Shown piece after piece: positions 25,092-35,871 of a stretch of 64,000 bases of DNA (positions are counted from its first letter, which is position 1; every line of letters begins with the position of its first letter). The stretch spans positions 56,132,234 through 56,196,233 of the forward strand of contig OY743174.1 of the NCBI GenBank assembly GCA_963555705.1, read 5' to 3'. The DNA is from Ligustrum vulgare. Lineage: Eukaryota; Streptophyta; Magnoliopsida; Lamiales; Oleaceae. The notes beneath the pieces are model-generated. The model did no database searches, was not told the origin of the DNA, and worked only from the letters and a program-made list of their open reading frames with translations. A program made the translations under genes and the position numbers.

Positions 25092-25949
25092 TAGATGTGG
25101 GCGTCAGGTGGTTCGGTTAGGGTATGTCAAGAACCGAAACCAAACCATACTTTTCGGTTCTTGTAAAATGGAACCATTTGGTTCCATTGAATTGCGAGAA
25201 CCAAACCAGAACCAAAACATTCGATTTCAGTTCTAATTCGGTTCTATAATAATAATAATTATTTTTTGGGGGCTTTATTGAGGAGTATCAGGCCTCGAGA
25301 AGCGAGCCAATAATCTAAAATAAACTTCTATCGAATATATAAAGATTAAGGATTTCGAAAATCCTTTCACCACGAAGAAAGTATAGGATTATCTATGAAA
25401 TAGAAGATATTCATAAATCAAAATAAGAAATAAATGGTCTATAAGGTTTTTCGAACAGGCAAGAAGCCATACAAATAAATTTGTATAGCAAACTTGTGGG
25501 ATTAATCATGAATTTTAGATGCATTATTATTAATTGTTTTAAACTAGTATTTAAATATTTAATTAACTCCATCGTGGTCATTTACAATTTCGCTTATTAA
25601 TAAGTTAGTCTCATTCTATTTTCATTTATTAAGAATTTCAGTCCAAGTTTGAAGTTAAATATTACAATGAGGTAGAGACGTAACAAACTTCATAAAAAAA
25701 ATTAATCATTTTCACTTTACCCAAAAAAAATTACAAATTCTTTTGATTTTTAGTTTTAGGATAACCAATTAAGACCATAAAAAAATAAACAATGATCAAA
25801 AATCGGTTCTAACTTCGATTTTTCGGGTCTAAAAGTAGAACCTAGAACCAACCGGTTCTCGGTTCCAAAACCGATTTCCTATTTTATTTTTTTAAAACCA
25901 TACGGTTCCAGTTCGATCATATCGGTTCCGATTTTTTTGCCCACCTCTA
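25092..25949. mobile_element. hAT-type non-autonomous element, TSD ATCAAACT
   Basis: The left end TAGATGTGGGC and right end GCCCACCTCTA form an 11-bp inverted repeat with one mismatch. The 8-bp direct repeat ATCAAACT lies on both sides (25084-25091 and 25950-25957). The arms are rich in the word CGGTTC and its complement. The centre, about 25260-25790, is AT-rich and may be a further insertion. No transposase is seen. Confidence 0.88.
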
Positions 25950-25957
25950 ATCAAACT

Positions 25958-27197
25958 TATGAGTTAATTGTCCCAATAATCATCGAACTTATGTTTATAT
26001 TTTCTACTAATAACTAAAGTTTAAAATGTCAAGCTTTGTTTCTAAACTTTTCAAAATGATGGAATTATGATTTACTTAATTTTTTTAACAAAATTGGTGA
26101 CATGCCATACGAAATGTATAGCTGCATCACGTCATCTTTAACCGACCAATCATGACTCACCAAATTGTAACATAAGTTTTTTTTTTTTTTTAAATGTCTT
26201 GGATTGTTCACTAAACTTTAAAGTGGTCGAGTTTTATCATTAAACTTATAAAAATGACATAATTGGCCTGAAAAATTATAATTAATCTTTTAAATTATCA
26301 TTTGCATACAACAAATTAACGGTCGAAGATTTTTAAAAGTTTAGTGATCAATCAAACACATTTTTAAAAAATTCTTACAAAGCGATTTGATGTGTCATGA
26401 TTGATCGATTAAGTTGACGTAGTGCCACGTACATGTCAGTCTACCATGTCCCCAAAAATTTATAGGAAAAATGTTTCAATCCTTAGCAAATATTTTCTAG
26501 GTAGTGGTTAAAGTATCTTTTAGGCCAATTTTCATCCAAATATTCTCACTATTTTTGGTGGAAAAAAAAATGTACATGAAAAAGGAAAATCTTTTCATTT
26601 TCTATTTCTATGTGCAATCAAACATTCCCTTAATTTCTCTAGGCACATCAAACTTCGATGGCAATTCCAGATGGGTAAAAGTCATTTCCCCATGTTCATC
26701 ATTTTTTACGTTGTTCCTTAGGAGAGAATTTTTCAAGTCCAAAATAATTATTTTGAAGAATGTGTGTTTAAAAAGTAAAAATTATAGTCTCGTAAAATAT
26801 ATAGTTAGAGTGAATTTTGGAAAGAAAATTTATTCTCAAAGAATCTCTGTCAAACAAAATTATTTGAATATTAAAATTTAAAAATTACTTTTGCTTTTTT
26901 AAAGCATAGCCAAGCATTTATGTTTCACATTATTTGATATATAGTGATTTTTCTGTTAAATAATACAACATGTTTCACGTGATTTTTATTCATAATAAAA
27001 GTTTGGCAAAATTATAAAAATGAACATAAGAGTCCCACGAAATACGTGCATAATAAATATGTAGTATTTTGGATGTGTAACTCTAATTAAATTTATAAAT
27101 CTTTTGTAAATTAATCGTCGAAGCTTAGAGGCTAAGTAAATTATTTCGCATCTATTATCTCACTATCCAAAGTACTCAAATCTCAATTATATAAAAC
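25958..27197. other. AT-rich non-coding stretch
   Basis: No convincing gene. The 125-codon frame at 26504-26881 is low-complexity Phe/Lys/Ile and matches no family I know. The bases 27149-27190 are directly repeated on the other side of the CACTA element at about 28203-28250. Confidence 0.4.
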
Positions 27198-27200
27198 ATG

Positions 27201-28130
27201 CACTACAAGAAAAAAGAACAAAAAAGACGAAAAATTAGAAACGACACGAAAAGTCGTCTCTATTGGTTGATCAATAGAGACGATAAAAAAGTCGTCTCTA
27301 TTGATCAACCAATAGAGACGACTTTTTAAGATGTCTCTATTAGTTGTCAACCAATAGAGACGACATTTCAATGTTGTCTCTATTGACCAATAGAGACAAC
27401 ATTATGGAGTCGTCTCTATTGGTTGCCAACTAATAGAGATGACATTGTAATATCGTCTCTATTGATTTCCAATTAATAGAGACGATATTGACAACTAATA
27501 GAGACAACTTAAAAAGTCGTCTCTATTGGTCGACCAACAGAGACGACTTTTTTGTCGTCTCTATTGATCAACTAATAGAGACGACATAGTCATCTCTATT
27601 CTGTTTTTTTAAAAAAAAATTCTTATTTTTTAAAATTTCGCTATTTTTTTGTTGACAATTTTAATTATTTACATTTATATAATTAATATTAAAGTTAATT
27701 TGTTAAGAAAATATTATTAAGTTAACATATATATATTATTTAAAACAAAATTTAACACAAGAATTTAATTGCCTTAGTGGTTGGGGCATCACCACCCAAC
27801 ACTTAGGTCTCGAGTTCGAATCATTGTCATGCACAATTATCATATAAATTAAAGAAAATTCCGGGGTATACGGTTCGGATCGAGATTTGGGTCGGGTTAA
27901 AAAGGGATTGAATCAGGTCAAAATAAATAAATAAAAAATTAATTAAATATTTTCACAAATAGAGACGATAATGTCGTCTCAATTTTCCCGGAGAAAATAG
28001 AGACGACTCTAATTATCTTCAGCCACGGACCTGTAGAGACGACTTTGTCGTCTCTAATAACCAATAGAGACGACTTTAGATCCTTTAGAGACGACTTTTG
28101 TCGTCTCTGTTGGGTCAAATTCTTGTAGTG
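27201..28130. mobile_element. Non-autonomous CACTA (En/Spm) element, TSD ATG
   Basis: The ends are CACTACAAGAA and TTCTTGTAGTG, the CACTA signature, flanked by the 3-bp direct repeat ATG (27198-27200 and 28131-28133). Subterminal regions hold about 26 copies, in both orientations, of a motif typified by AATAGAGACGAC: about 18 in 27241-27600 and about 8 in 27957-28112. Such repeats bind the TNPA-type protein in known CACTA elements. A tRNA-like segment lies in the middle. No transposase is encoded. Confidence 0.93.
27778..27836 (+). repeat. tRNA-derived SINE-like segment inside the CACTA element
   Basis: A-box-like TAGTGGTTGGGGC and B-box-like GAGTTCGAATC are spaced as in a pol III type 2 promoter. 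No full cloverleaf or poly-A tail is seen, so I read it as a tRNA-like SINE head rather than a tRNA gene. Confidence 0.45.
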
Positions 28131-28401
28131 ATGTGAACATACCAACAAAATGTTCCAACAAACAAATCCATAGTATAAGTGTTTCGCAATATCGTGGTAT
28201 TCATATCTATTATCTCACTATTCATAGTACTCAAACTCAAATCTCAATTAAATTAAAGAGGAAATTATGTAAAATGTCCATTTTCACATAATCATTTACA
28301 AAAATGTCCCAAATTATTCCCATGTCCATTTTGCTAAAATTTTGAATAAAATCATAGCCAAAAGGGCTGTGTATTGTCCTCTCTACGAGGAGCTTCTCTC
28401 T

Positions 28402-28888
28402 TAGGAATGGTAATGGGTCGGGATCCTTCCCGAACTCGAAATGGTCAAACCCCGCTCCGACCCGATCCGCGACTATTTGAGGGGCGGGTCGGGGAGGGGA
28501 GACATCCCGCCCCACCAAATGACTTGAAATTAAAATTAATTTTTATTATTTTTTTTGGTAATAAAATTTTAGGTGAAAAACTTAGGAGTGGAACTAGTTA
28601 GAGTTTTTAAGTTTGAACTTTAAACATAATATGTATATTTGAAGGGGGAAATAAATCAATAAACAACATAATTGTATAGTGGTTATATATTCTCATACCC
28701 TTAAATCCCACAAAGGTTCAATTCTTCCAGACCTCATTAAATTTATTTTTAGTTTCTCATTCCTATAAAAAAAAAAAAAAAAATTCTCGGGTCATGGGTC
28801 GGGGCGGGTCCGCCCCGAACCCGCCCCGCAGACCCGACAGGACGGGTAATTTTCTGGACGGATTGTTCGGATTTTTTTGCCATCCCTT
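28402..28888. mobile_element. hAT-like element with GGGTCGGG-rich arms
   Basis: The left end TAGGAATGGTAA and right end TTGCCATCCCTT are a 12-bp inverted repeat with 9 matches. Both arms are strikingly GC-rich (repeats of GGGTCGGG and CCCGCCCC) against AT-rich surroundings. No clean 8-bp TSD is seen; the best is 6 of 8. A second tRNA-like segment lies inside. Confidence 0.6.
28683..28738 (+). repeat. tRNA-like SINE fragment
   Basis: TAGTGGTTATAT resembles a pol III A box, and AGGTTCAATTCTTCC, about 35 bases on, resembles a B box. It is followed by a T-rich stretch, and by an A-run at about 28768-28783. It is probably a decayed SINE captured in the hAT-like element. Confidence 0.4.
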
Positions 28889-28967
28889 TGTCTTTTGATA
28901 AACTTTCACTATCGTTTCTTATACACCATTTTCTCTCATGTTTGCTTCCGTCTCTACTAATCTAAAC

Positions 28968-31265
28968 ATGTCATATGCTAAACTTACACTGGAGGATGAT
29001 GATCAAGGTATCGAGATCGATGGAGAAGACAAAGATGTATTAAGCAATGAGTGTTCTCTTTGGTTGGCAGATTCTTCAGCGACAAACCAATCAACTTCAC
29101 AACCATGAAGAATACAATAGCATTTGGCGAACAGTTAAATGGGTATGTATCAAGGATCTAAGGTCCTCTACCTACATCTTTCAGTTCTTTCATCCCTTGG
29201 ATATGAACCGTGTGATAGAGAATGACCCATGGACTTTCGACCAACACTTGCTACTGGTTATACATCTTGGTGAATCAGAAAATCCTACGAAGGTAGACCA
29301 ATTTGAGGCTTGCTTCTGGGTCTAGGTTTATTTATGTTCCAGCAGGCTATCGTTCTGATAAAATCTTGCAGCACATTGGTAATTACACATGCTCATTCCT
29401 TCTGTCGGATCCAAATAACTTCTCAAGAGACTGGAAAACATTTCTACGTATCAGAATTCTCATGGACATGCGCCTACCACTGAAGAGGAAGATGAAACTC
29501 AAGAAGGCGGGTGGTGAGTAGGTTTGGGTTATATTCAAATATGAACACCTGCCTATGTTTTGCTATGTTTGTGGAAAGATAGGACACTCAGATTAATTTT
29601 GTGAGAAAGTTTTTGCCTCACCAGATAGATAAGTTGAGAGGCCATATGGACCTTGGCTTTGGGCACCGTAACGTCGGAGTATTGAGTCAGCCGGCGGGAA
29701 ATGGCTCCATGAAAGTTCGCCAGTGGGATCGAATGCTATTTTTGGAAAGGAAGAAAACATGGAAGTCGATGGAGGGGTACCAATTTACATGGTTTAAGAG
29801 TCGGGGTGCACCGGGATGAATTGAAGAACGACTTGATCAAGCGTTTGCAAATGAGGAATGGATCTCCATTTTTCCCAGTGCCAAAGTTTCAAATTTAGGA
29901 ATTTTCTCCTCTGATCACTCCCCAATCCTACTACAACTAGTTTTTCCACAGCCTAGACAAACCAAAAGGAAATTCCACTTTGAAAATCAATTGTTATATG
30001 AGACAGGTTGCAGAGAAACCATCCAATATAGCTGGAGAAGAAGTGAAGGGAAACCTCTCCTAAGCAGACTGGAAACATGTGGTTCTGACCTTCTTGTGTG
30101 GAGTGGCATTAATCGACATAATATACTCCAAAAGGTGCGACAAAGCAAAGATCTTATGCACTGGCTTCATTTGAGAACTGACAGGTACAGACTGGAGGAG
30201 TTTCAAAAGGCCAAACATGATTTCTTCACAGCTTCTCACTAGTAAGAAGTGTACTAGAAACAAAGGGCCAAATTTTTTTGGCTAAAAGACGGAGACACGA
30301 ACACCAAATATTTTCATAGAATGGCGCCGCTGCAAATCCAATTCCATTAAGAAGTTGAAGGATTCTACTGGTCACAGGATATCTGATACCAGAGATATAC
30401 AAAGCACCATGATACAATACTTTGAAAATCTTTTCCAGTCGAATTGCTAGGGAAACGCTCTGGGACCAATTGCCAGTGCTATGGAACAGAGAGTTTTAGA
30501 CTCACATAAGGAAATCTTAGGGGGCACTGTTCACTTCCCAGGAAATTTGAGCAACCACTTTTTCTATGCACCCGAATAAATCTTCCAGCCCTTACAGTAT
30601 GTATCCTGCATTTTACTAGAACCACTAGGACACTATTGGAGCTGATATCATAAATCTGTGTTTGGAATGCCTTAATACTTTTAGCTTCCCACCGAGGCTA
30701 AATGATACTTCCATTGCTCTTATCCCCAAGAAAATGAACCCGGAGTCAATGGATGATTTGTGTCCTATATCCCTTTGCAATTTTATCTACAAGATTATTG
30801 CTAAGGTACTTGCTAATCGTCTTAAATTGTTTTTGCCTTATCTAATTTCAGAAACCCAGTACGCGTTTGTCCCTGGATGCTCTATCACTGATAATATTTT
30901 GGTGGGATTTGAAACTCTTCATTACATGAAGAAGAAAAAGAAAGGAAAGTAGCCTTAAAAATTGATATTAGCAAGGCGTACGACCGCGTCGAGTGGAAAT
31001 TCCTCAAAGGTGTGATGTCTCAAATGGGCTTTCTCCAGTAATGGATTGAGTGGATCATTTTATGTGTATCAACCGTCCGATACAAAGTTCTCCATGATGG
31101 TACTAAGCTTGAGCCTATTAATCCGGAACATGGCTTGCGCTATGGTTGCCCTCTGTCACCTTACTCATTCATCATTTGCTCGGAGAGCCTTTCCCTATCC
31201 ATTAGACAAAAAAAGGCGTCTGGTGCCATGCCATCCTTGGCTACAAGGTTGCTCGCACTGCTCCC
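28968..31265 (+). pseudogene. LINE (non-LTR retrotransposon), 5' part
   Basis: ORF1 starts at the ATG at 28968 (MSYAKLTLEDDDQG). It continues, across frameshifts near 29067 and 29325, with the DUF4283-type block (FQFFHPLDMNRVIEN, DPWTFDQHLL) and a zinc knuckle (CFVCGKIGHS near 29560). Most of the endonuclease is missing: only its end remains (about 29820-29930, ERLDQAFAN, SDHSPILL). The reverse transcriptase begins at about 30660 with NDTSIALIPKK, LCNFIYKIIAKVLANRLK and ETQYAFVPGCSITDNIL, then a decayed KIDISKAYDRVEW block near 30960. It is cut at 31265 by the copia element and resumes at 36377. Many stops and shifts make it dead. Confidence 0.88.
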
Positions 31266-31765
31266 TGTTGAAAAATGGGGCTAAAATGTGGCCTAATTTT
31301 GTTGAAATTGGAAGACAAAAGCTAGTCAAAAGGAGCCAACTTTTGACAAAAGACATGGAGCTAAAATGTGGCCTAATTTTGTTGAAGATTTGTCATGCAT
31401 GCTTGTGAATTTTGCCTATAAATAGAAGGCTAAAATTCACTTGTAATACACCACCACAACAAAGAGTGATCTTGTGTAGAGAGCAACACAAGAGAGGCAT
31501 TTCACAAAATAGGGAGAAAAGTGAGTTGGAGAGAATAGCCTTTGCATAGGCAGATAAAAATACAGTGTAGTATTTTTGTACTCCTCATTTTTCGAGTTAG
31601 TGAAATATATTGGTGTGGGTCCGTGGACGTAGGCAAATTGCTGAACCACGTAAATCTTTGTGTTTCGTATTTGCATTTTATTTTTGCGTATTTATATTTT
31701 CTCAGTCCAATTTATTTGCGTCACATCGGTCCTGGGCGGGATTAGTTGCGTCCTAATTCCCAACA
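31266..31765 (+). repeat. 5' LTR of the full-length copia element
   Basis: TG...CA ends, 500 bp. A TATAAATA box lies at 31417-31424, so U3 is only about 150 bases. U3 contains two direct copies of a roughly 33-base block (GCTAAAATGTGGCCTAATTT), starting near 31280 and 31361. Confidence 0.96.
31417..31424 (+). promoter_or_regulatory. TATA box in the copia 5' LTR
   Basis: TATAAATA, the best core-promoter match in the LTR, lies just after the U3 direct repeat. The same box lies in the 3' LTR 4606 bases on. Confidence 0.7.
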
Positions 31766-31767
31766 AT

Positions 31768-31780
31768 TGGTATCAGAGCT
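31768..31780 (+). other. Primer-binding site of the full-length copia element
   Basis: TGGTATCAGAGCT begins two bases after the 5' LTR. It is complementary to the 3' end of plant initiator methionine tRNA, the usual primer of copia elements. Confidence 0.9.
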
Positions 31781-31883
31781 TTGGCTCATTAAAATCTTTT
31801 GAAATTCTTAGTATGCTCTGTGGTTGCAGCTTTGACTGATCTTCCACATCAGAAAAGATTTCTTTAGACTGTTTTGTGATCGA

Positions 31884-34800
31884 GTGGGAGCAATGTCGAC
31901 AGATGAGAAAATATCCAAATTTGACAAATTTGATGGTTCAAATTTTGGATTTTGGAAAATGCAAATGGAGGATTATCTGTACCAGAAGGATCTATACAAG
32001 CCACTAAAAGAAAAGCCAGAAGATATAAGCCAGGGGGATTGGGAGTTGCTTGATCGAAAAGCACTCGGCACAATCAGGCTGACGTTGTCAAAATCAGTGG
32101 CCTTCAACATAAAAAATGAGAAGACGACAGAGTCTCTCATGGCAGCCCTTTCTAGCATGTACGAACAGCCATCTGCAGCAAATAAAGTCCACTTAATTAA
32201 AAAGCTGTTCAATATGAAGATGGCCGAAGGCGGAAGATTTGGGGAGCACCTAAATGAATTCAATGAAGTGACGGACCAGCTAAACACAGTCGAAATCACT
32301 TTTAGTGATGAAGTTCGAGCTCTGTTAATTCTTGGGCAGTTGCCAGACAGCTGGAATGGTACAGTCACAGCAATTAGTGGCTCTGCCGGAAAGTCAAAAT
32401 TGAAGTTCGATGATGTCGTAAGCATGATCTTAACGGAGGAGATCAGACGACAATCAGAAGGTGCCTCAACTTCAGGATCGGCGTTGAACGTGGAAAGCAG
32501 AGGCAGAAGTTCCAACAGAGGAAATGGGCGGGGCAACGGCAAATTCAGAAGTGGCAGATCGAGGTCCAGAAATCCAAACAATTCCAACAAAACTAAGGTT
32601 GTGGAATGTTGGAAGTGTGGGAAGACCGGTCATTACAAAAATCAGTGCACAGCACCTCCAAAAGAAAAGGAGGACAGGACAGAAGTCAATGTTGTGGAAG
32701 AGGAAGCGGACGATGCTTTGATATGCTCTTTGGAGAGAAAAACGGAATACTGGGTGATTGATTCCGGAGCATCTTTTCATGCTACCTCAAACAAGGAGTT
32801 TTTTGTAAACTATACGCGGGGTGATTTTGGTAGAGTCTATCTCGGTAATGATCAACCGTGTGACGTGGTCGGAAAGGGTGATGTACAGATCAAGATCAAT
32901 GGATCTGTGTGGAAGCTGAAGGACGTGAGACATATTCCAGAATTGAGGAAGAACTTGATCTCCGTCAAGCAATTGTCGGGAGAAGGACATGTCACCACCT
33001 TCTCTGGTGATAACTGGAAGATCACCAAGGGCGCCATGATTATCGCTCGAGGCAAGGATACTGGCACCCTCTACACAACGGCGGATGCTTGTGTGACAAT
33101 TGCAGTTGCTGAAAGCAAGGAGGGCCCAAACTTGTGGCACCAGAGACTTGGGCATATGAGTCAGAAGGGACTCAAGTATATGCATGCAAAGGGGAAACTA
33201 CCAGAGCTTCAGTCTACTGATATAGACTTATGCGAGAGTTGCATCTTTGGGAAGCAAACCAGGGTGAGTTTCAACACTAGTGGTAGAACTCGGAAGCGAG
33301 AGAAGCTTGAGTTAGTCCACACAGACGTTTGGGAACCAACCGCAGTTTCATCTATTGGCGGAAAGTCATACTTTGTGACTTTCATTGATGACCACTCGAG
33401 AAAAGTGTGGGTTTATTTCTTGAGACACAAGTCCGAAGTATTCGATGTGTTCAAGAAATGGAAAGCCATGGTGGAAAATGAAACAGGATTGCGAGTAAAG
33501 AAGCTGAGGTCCGACAACGGAGGAGAATATACGGATATGGCGTTCAAGAAGTTCTGTTACCAGAATGGCATCAAAATGGAGAGGACGTTGCCAGGGACTC
33601 CACAGCAAAATGGAGTTGCAGAACGTATGAACCGGACATTAACGGAGAGAGCCAGAAGCATGAGGTTACATGCAGGCTTGCCCAAACAGTTTTGGGCAGA
33701 AGCAGTCAACACAGCGGTGTACTTGATCAATCGAGGACCCTCGGTACCGTTGGAGTACAGGATACCGGAGGAAGTATGGAGCAGAAAAGAAATAAAACTT
33801 TCCCACTTGAAAGTTTTTGGATGTGTCGCATATGCACATATTAGTGACCAGGCAAGGGACAAGTTAGACCCCAAATCACTAAAGTGCACATTCATTGGAT
33901 ATGGAGGAGATGAGTTTGGCTACCGCTTATGGGATGACCAGAACAGAAAGGTCATCAGAAGCAGGGATGTCATATTCAACGAGAAGGTTATGTACAAGGA
34001 CAGAAATGCAGTGCAGTCCGATGACACAGTACATGATTATCCAACATATGTTGAGTTGGATGCTCCAGAAAGTAGTACGTCGCAGCAGACAGAGGAGGAT
34101 CTGCAGTTACAGGAGCCTGTTCTAGAGACTGATGCATCACAGTCTCCAGTCCCTGTTCTTAGAAGGTCAACCAGACCTCATGTTCCAAATAGAAAGTACA
34201 TGAGCTACATGTTACTTACTGATGCAGGTGAACCTGAATGCTATCATGAGGCATGTCAGGTCGGTGATTCTGGCAAGTGGGAGCTTGCAATGAAAGATGA
34301 GATAAAGTCTCTCATCTCTAACCAGACGTGGGAACTAGCCGAGTTACCTACAGGAAAGAGAGCTCTACACAATAAGTGGGTGTACAGAATCAAGGAGGAA
34401 CATGATGGATCAAAGAGATACAAGGCGAGGTTGGTGGTCAAAGGTTTCCAGCAGAAAGAAGGAATTGACTACACGGAAATATTTTCGCCAGTTGTGAAGC
34501 TGACAACAATCAGATCAGTCTTGAGTATTGTTGCAGCAGAGGGTTTGCACTTGGAGCAGTTAGATGTAAAAACTGCTTTCCTCCATGGTGACCTTGAGGA
34601 GGAAATATATATGCAGCAGCCAGAAGGCTTCTCAGTCAAAGGAAAGGAGAAGCTCATTTGCAAATTGAAGAAGAGCCTGTATGGCTTAAAGCAAGCCCCG
34701 AGACAGTGGTACAAGAAGTTCGACGGATTTATGCAGAAAAATGGCTACTTCAAATGTAATGCTGACCATTGTTGCTACTTCAGGAGATTCGAGTCCAGTT

Positions 34801-35780
34801 ATATAATTTTGCTACTTTATGTCGATGATATGTTAGTAGCAGGCTCAGATATGGACGAAATCAAGAAGTTAAAGATGCAGCTGTCAGCAGAATTCGAAAT
34901 GAAGGACTTGGGTGCAGCGAAGCAGATTCTCGGAATGAGGATTTTCAGAGATAAGCAGAAGGGTATCTTGCAGTTATCTCAGGCCAAGTACATTAGTCAA
35001 GTTCTGCAGAGATTTAACATGTGCAGTGCGAAGGCTGTCAGCACGCCACTAGCTAATCACTTCCGTCTATCTAGTGATCAGAGTCCTAAGACAGAGGACG
35101 AGATAAACTTCATGGCTAAAATACCATATGCCTCAGCCATTGGAAGTTTGATGTATGCCATGGTTTGTACCAGACCAGATATTGCTCATGCAGTGGGAGT
35201 TGTGAGCAGGTTTATGGCAAATCCAGGAAAGCAGCATTGGGAAGCATTAAAGTGGATATTAAGATATCTACGGGGAACTACTGATAGATGCTTATGCTTT
35301 GGACGAGGCGAGGTGGCTCTACAAGGTTTTGTAGATGCAGATTTTGCTGGTGAGGTAGATCGCAGAAGGAGCACTACTGGTTATGTTTTCACAGTAGGTA
35401 CTACTGCAGTTAGCTGGATTTCGCAGATACAGAAGATTGTTGCTCTATCCACTACAGAAGCAGAGTACGTGGCAGTAACCGAGGCTAGCAAAGAAATGAT
35501 CTGGTTACAGGGTTTGTTGGCAGAATTGGGATTCAGTCAGGAGAAGAATGTTTTGCACAGTGATAGTCAGAGTGCGATACATCTGGCAAAGAATTCAGCA
35601 TTTCATTCTAGAACCAAGCACATTGGACTCCGTTATCACTTCATCAGGTCTCTTCTAGAGGATGAAGTATTAACACTAGAGAAGATCCAGGGTAGCAAGA
35701 ACCCAGCCGACATGATGACCAAGACAGTAACAAAGGAAAAATTGGAGCTGTGCTCAGCTTCAATTGGTCTTCTGAAGTGA
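31884..35780 (+). CDS. Copia Gag-Pol polyprotein, intact
   Basis: One uninterrupted frame of 1298 codons. The likely start is the internal ATG of MSTDEKISKFDKFDG, three codons in. In order: Gag; a CCHC zinc knuckle at about residues 242-255 (CWKCGKTGHYKNQC); aspartic protease with WVIDSGASFH at about 290; integrase HHCC region at about 418-455; integrase core with Asp near 479, RSDNGGE near 542 and QQNGVAERMNR near 578; reverse transcriptase with YVDDMLV near 978; RNase H with FVDADFAG near 1150 and the ending GSKNPADMMTK. All catalytic motifs are present and the order protease-integrase-RT-RNase H is that of Ty1/copia. It resembles the Tnt1 polyprotein family, with the length expected for it. 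It acts in cytoplasmic particles to copy element RNA into DNA and insert it in the nucleus. Codon use is much less AT-rich than in the flanking DNA. Confidence 0.96.
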   Translation: MGAMSTDEKISKFDKFDGSNFGFWKMQMEDYLYQKDLYKPLKEKPEDISQGDWELLDRKALGTIRLTLSKSVAFNIKNEKTTESLMAALSSMYEQPSAANKVHLIKKLFNMKMAEGGRFGEHLNEFNEVTDQLNTVEITFSDEVRALLILGQLPDSWNGTVTAISGSAGKSKLKFDDVVSMILTEEIRRQSEGASTSGSALNVESRGRSSNRGNGRGNGKFRSGRSRSRNPNNSNKTKVVECWKCGKTGHYKNQCTAPPKEKEDRTEVNVVEEEADDALICSLERKTEYWVIDSGASFHATSNKEFFVNYTRGDFGRVYLGNDQPCDVVGKGDVQIKINGSVWKLKDVRHIPELRKNLISVKQLSGEGHVTTFSGDNWKITKGAMIIARGKDTGTLYTTADACVTIAVAESKEGPNLWHQRLGHMSQKGLKYMHAKGKLPELQSTDIDLCESCIFGKQTRVSFNTSGRTRKREKLELVHTDVWEPTAVSSIGGKSYFVTFIDDHSRKVWVYFLRHKSEVFDVFKKWKAMVENETGLRVKKLRSDNGGEYTDMAFKKFCYQNGIKMERTLPGTPQQNGVAERMNRTLTERARSMRLHAGLPKQFWAEAVNTAVYLINRGPSVPLEYRIPEEVWSRKEIKLSHLKVFGCVAYAHISDQARDKLDPKSLKCTFIGYGGDEFGYRLWDDQNRKVIRSRDVIFNEKVMYKDRNAVQSDDTVHDYPTYVELDAPESSTSQQTEEDLQLQEPVLETDASQSPVPVLRRSTRPHVPNRKYMSYMLLTDAGEPECYHEACQVGDSGKWELAMKDEIKSLISNQTWELAELPTGKRALHNKWVYRIKEEHDGSKRYKARLVVKGFQQKEGIDYTEIFSPVVKLTTIRSVLSIVAAEGLHLEQLDVKTAFLHGDLEEEIYMQQPEGFSVKGKEKLICKLKKSLYGLKQAPRQWYKKFDGFMQKNGYFKCNADHCCYFRRFESSYIILLLYVDDMLVAGSDMDEIKKLKMQLSAEFEMKDLGAAKQILGMRIFRDKQKGILQLSQAKYISQVLQRFNMCSAKAVSTPLANHFRLSSDQSPKTEDEINFMAKIPYASAIGSLMYAMVCTRPDIAHAVGVVSRFMANPGKQHWEALKWILRYLRGTTDRCLCFGRGEVALQGFVDADFAGEVDRRRSTTGYVFTVGTTAVSWISQIQKIVALSTTEAEYVAVTEASKEMIWLQGLLAELGFSQEKNVLHSDSQSAIHLAKNSAFHSRTKHIGLRYHFIRSLLEDEVLTLEKIQGSKNPADMMTKTVTKEKLELCSASIGLLK

Positions 35781-35860
35781 AGACAAAGGAAATGACTCAC
35801 ACCATATTTCACAAGGAGTTGCAAGAAGGAGATATCTCAGGGGAAGCCACATTTGTCCCC

Positions 35861-35870
35861 AAGTGGGAGA
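35861..35870 (+). other. Polypurine tract of the full-length copia element
   Basis: AAGTGGGAGA lies directly before the 3' LTR, where second-strand priming is expected. Confidence 0.8.
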
Positions 35871-35871
35871 T

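Noticed and set aside
27778..27836. Functional tRNA gene
   Set aside because: Only A/B-box-like words; no acceptor stem pairing or cloverleaf was recognised.
31973..32590. 205-codon open frame on the minus strand
   Set aside because: Antisense shadow of the copia gag region.
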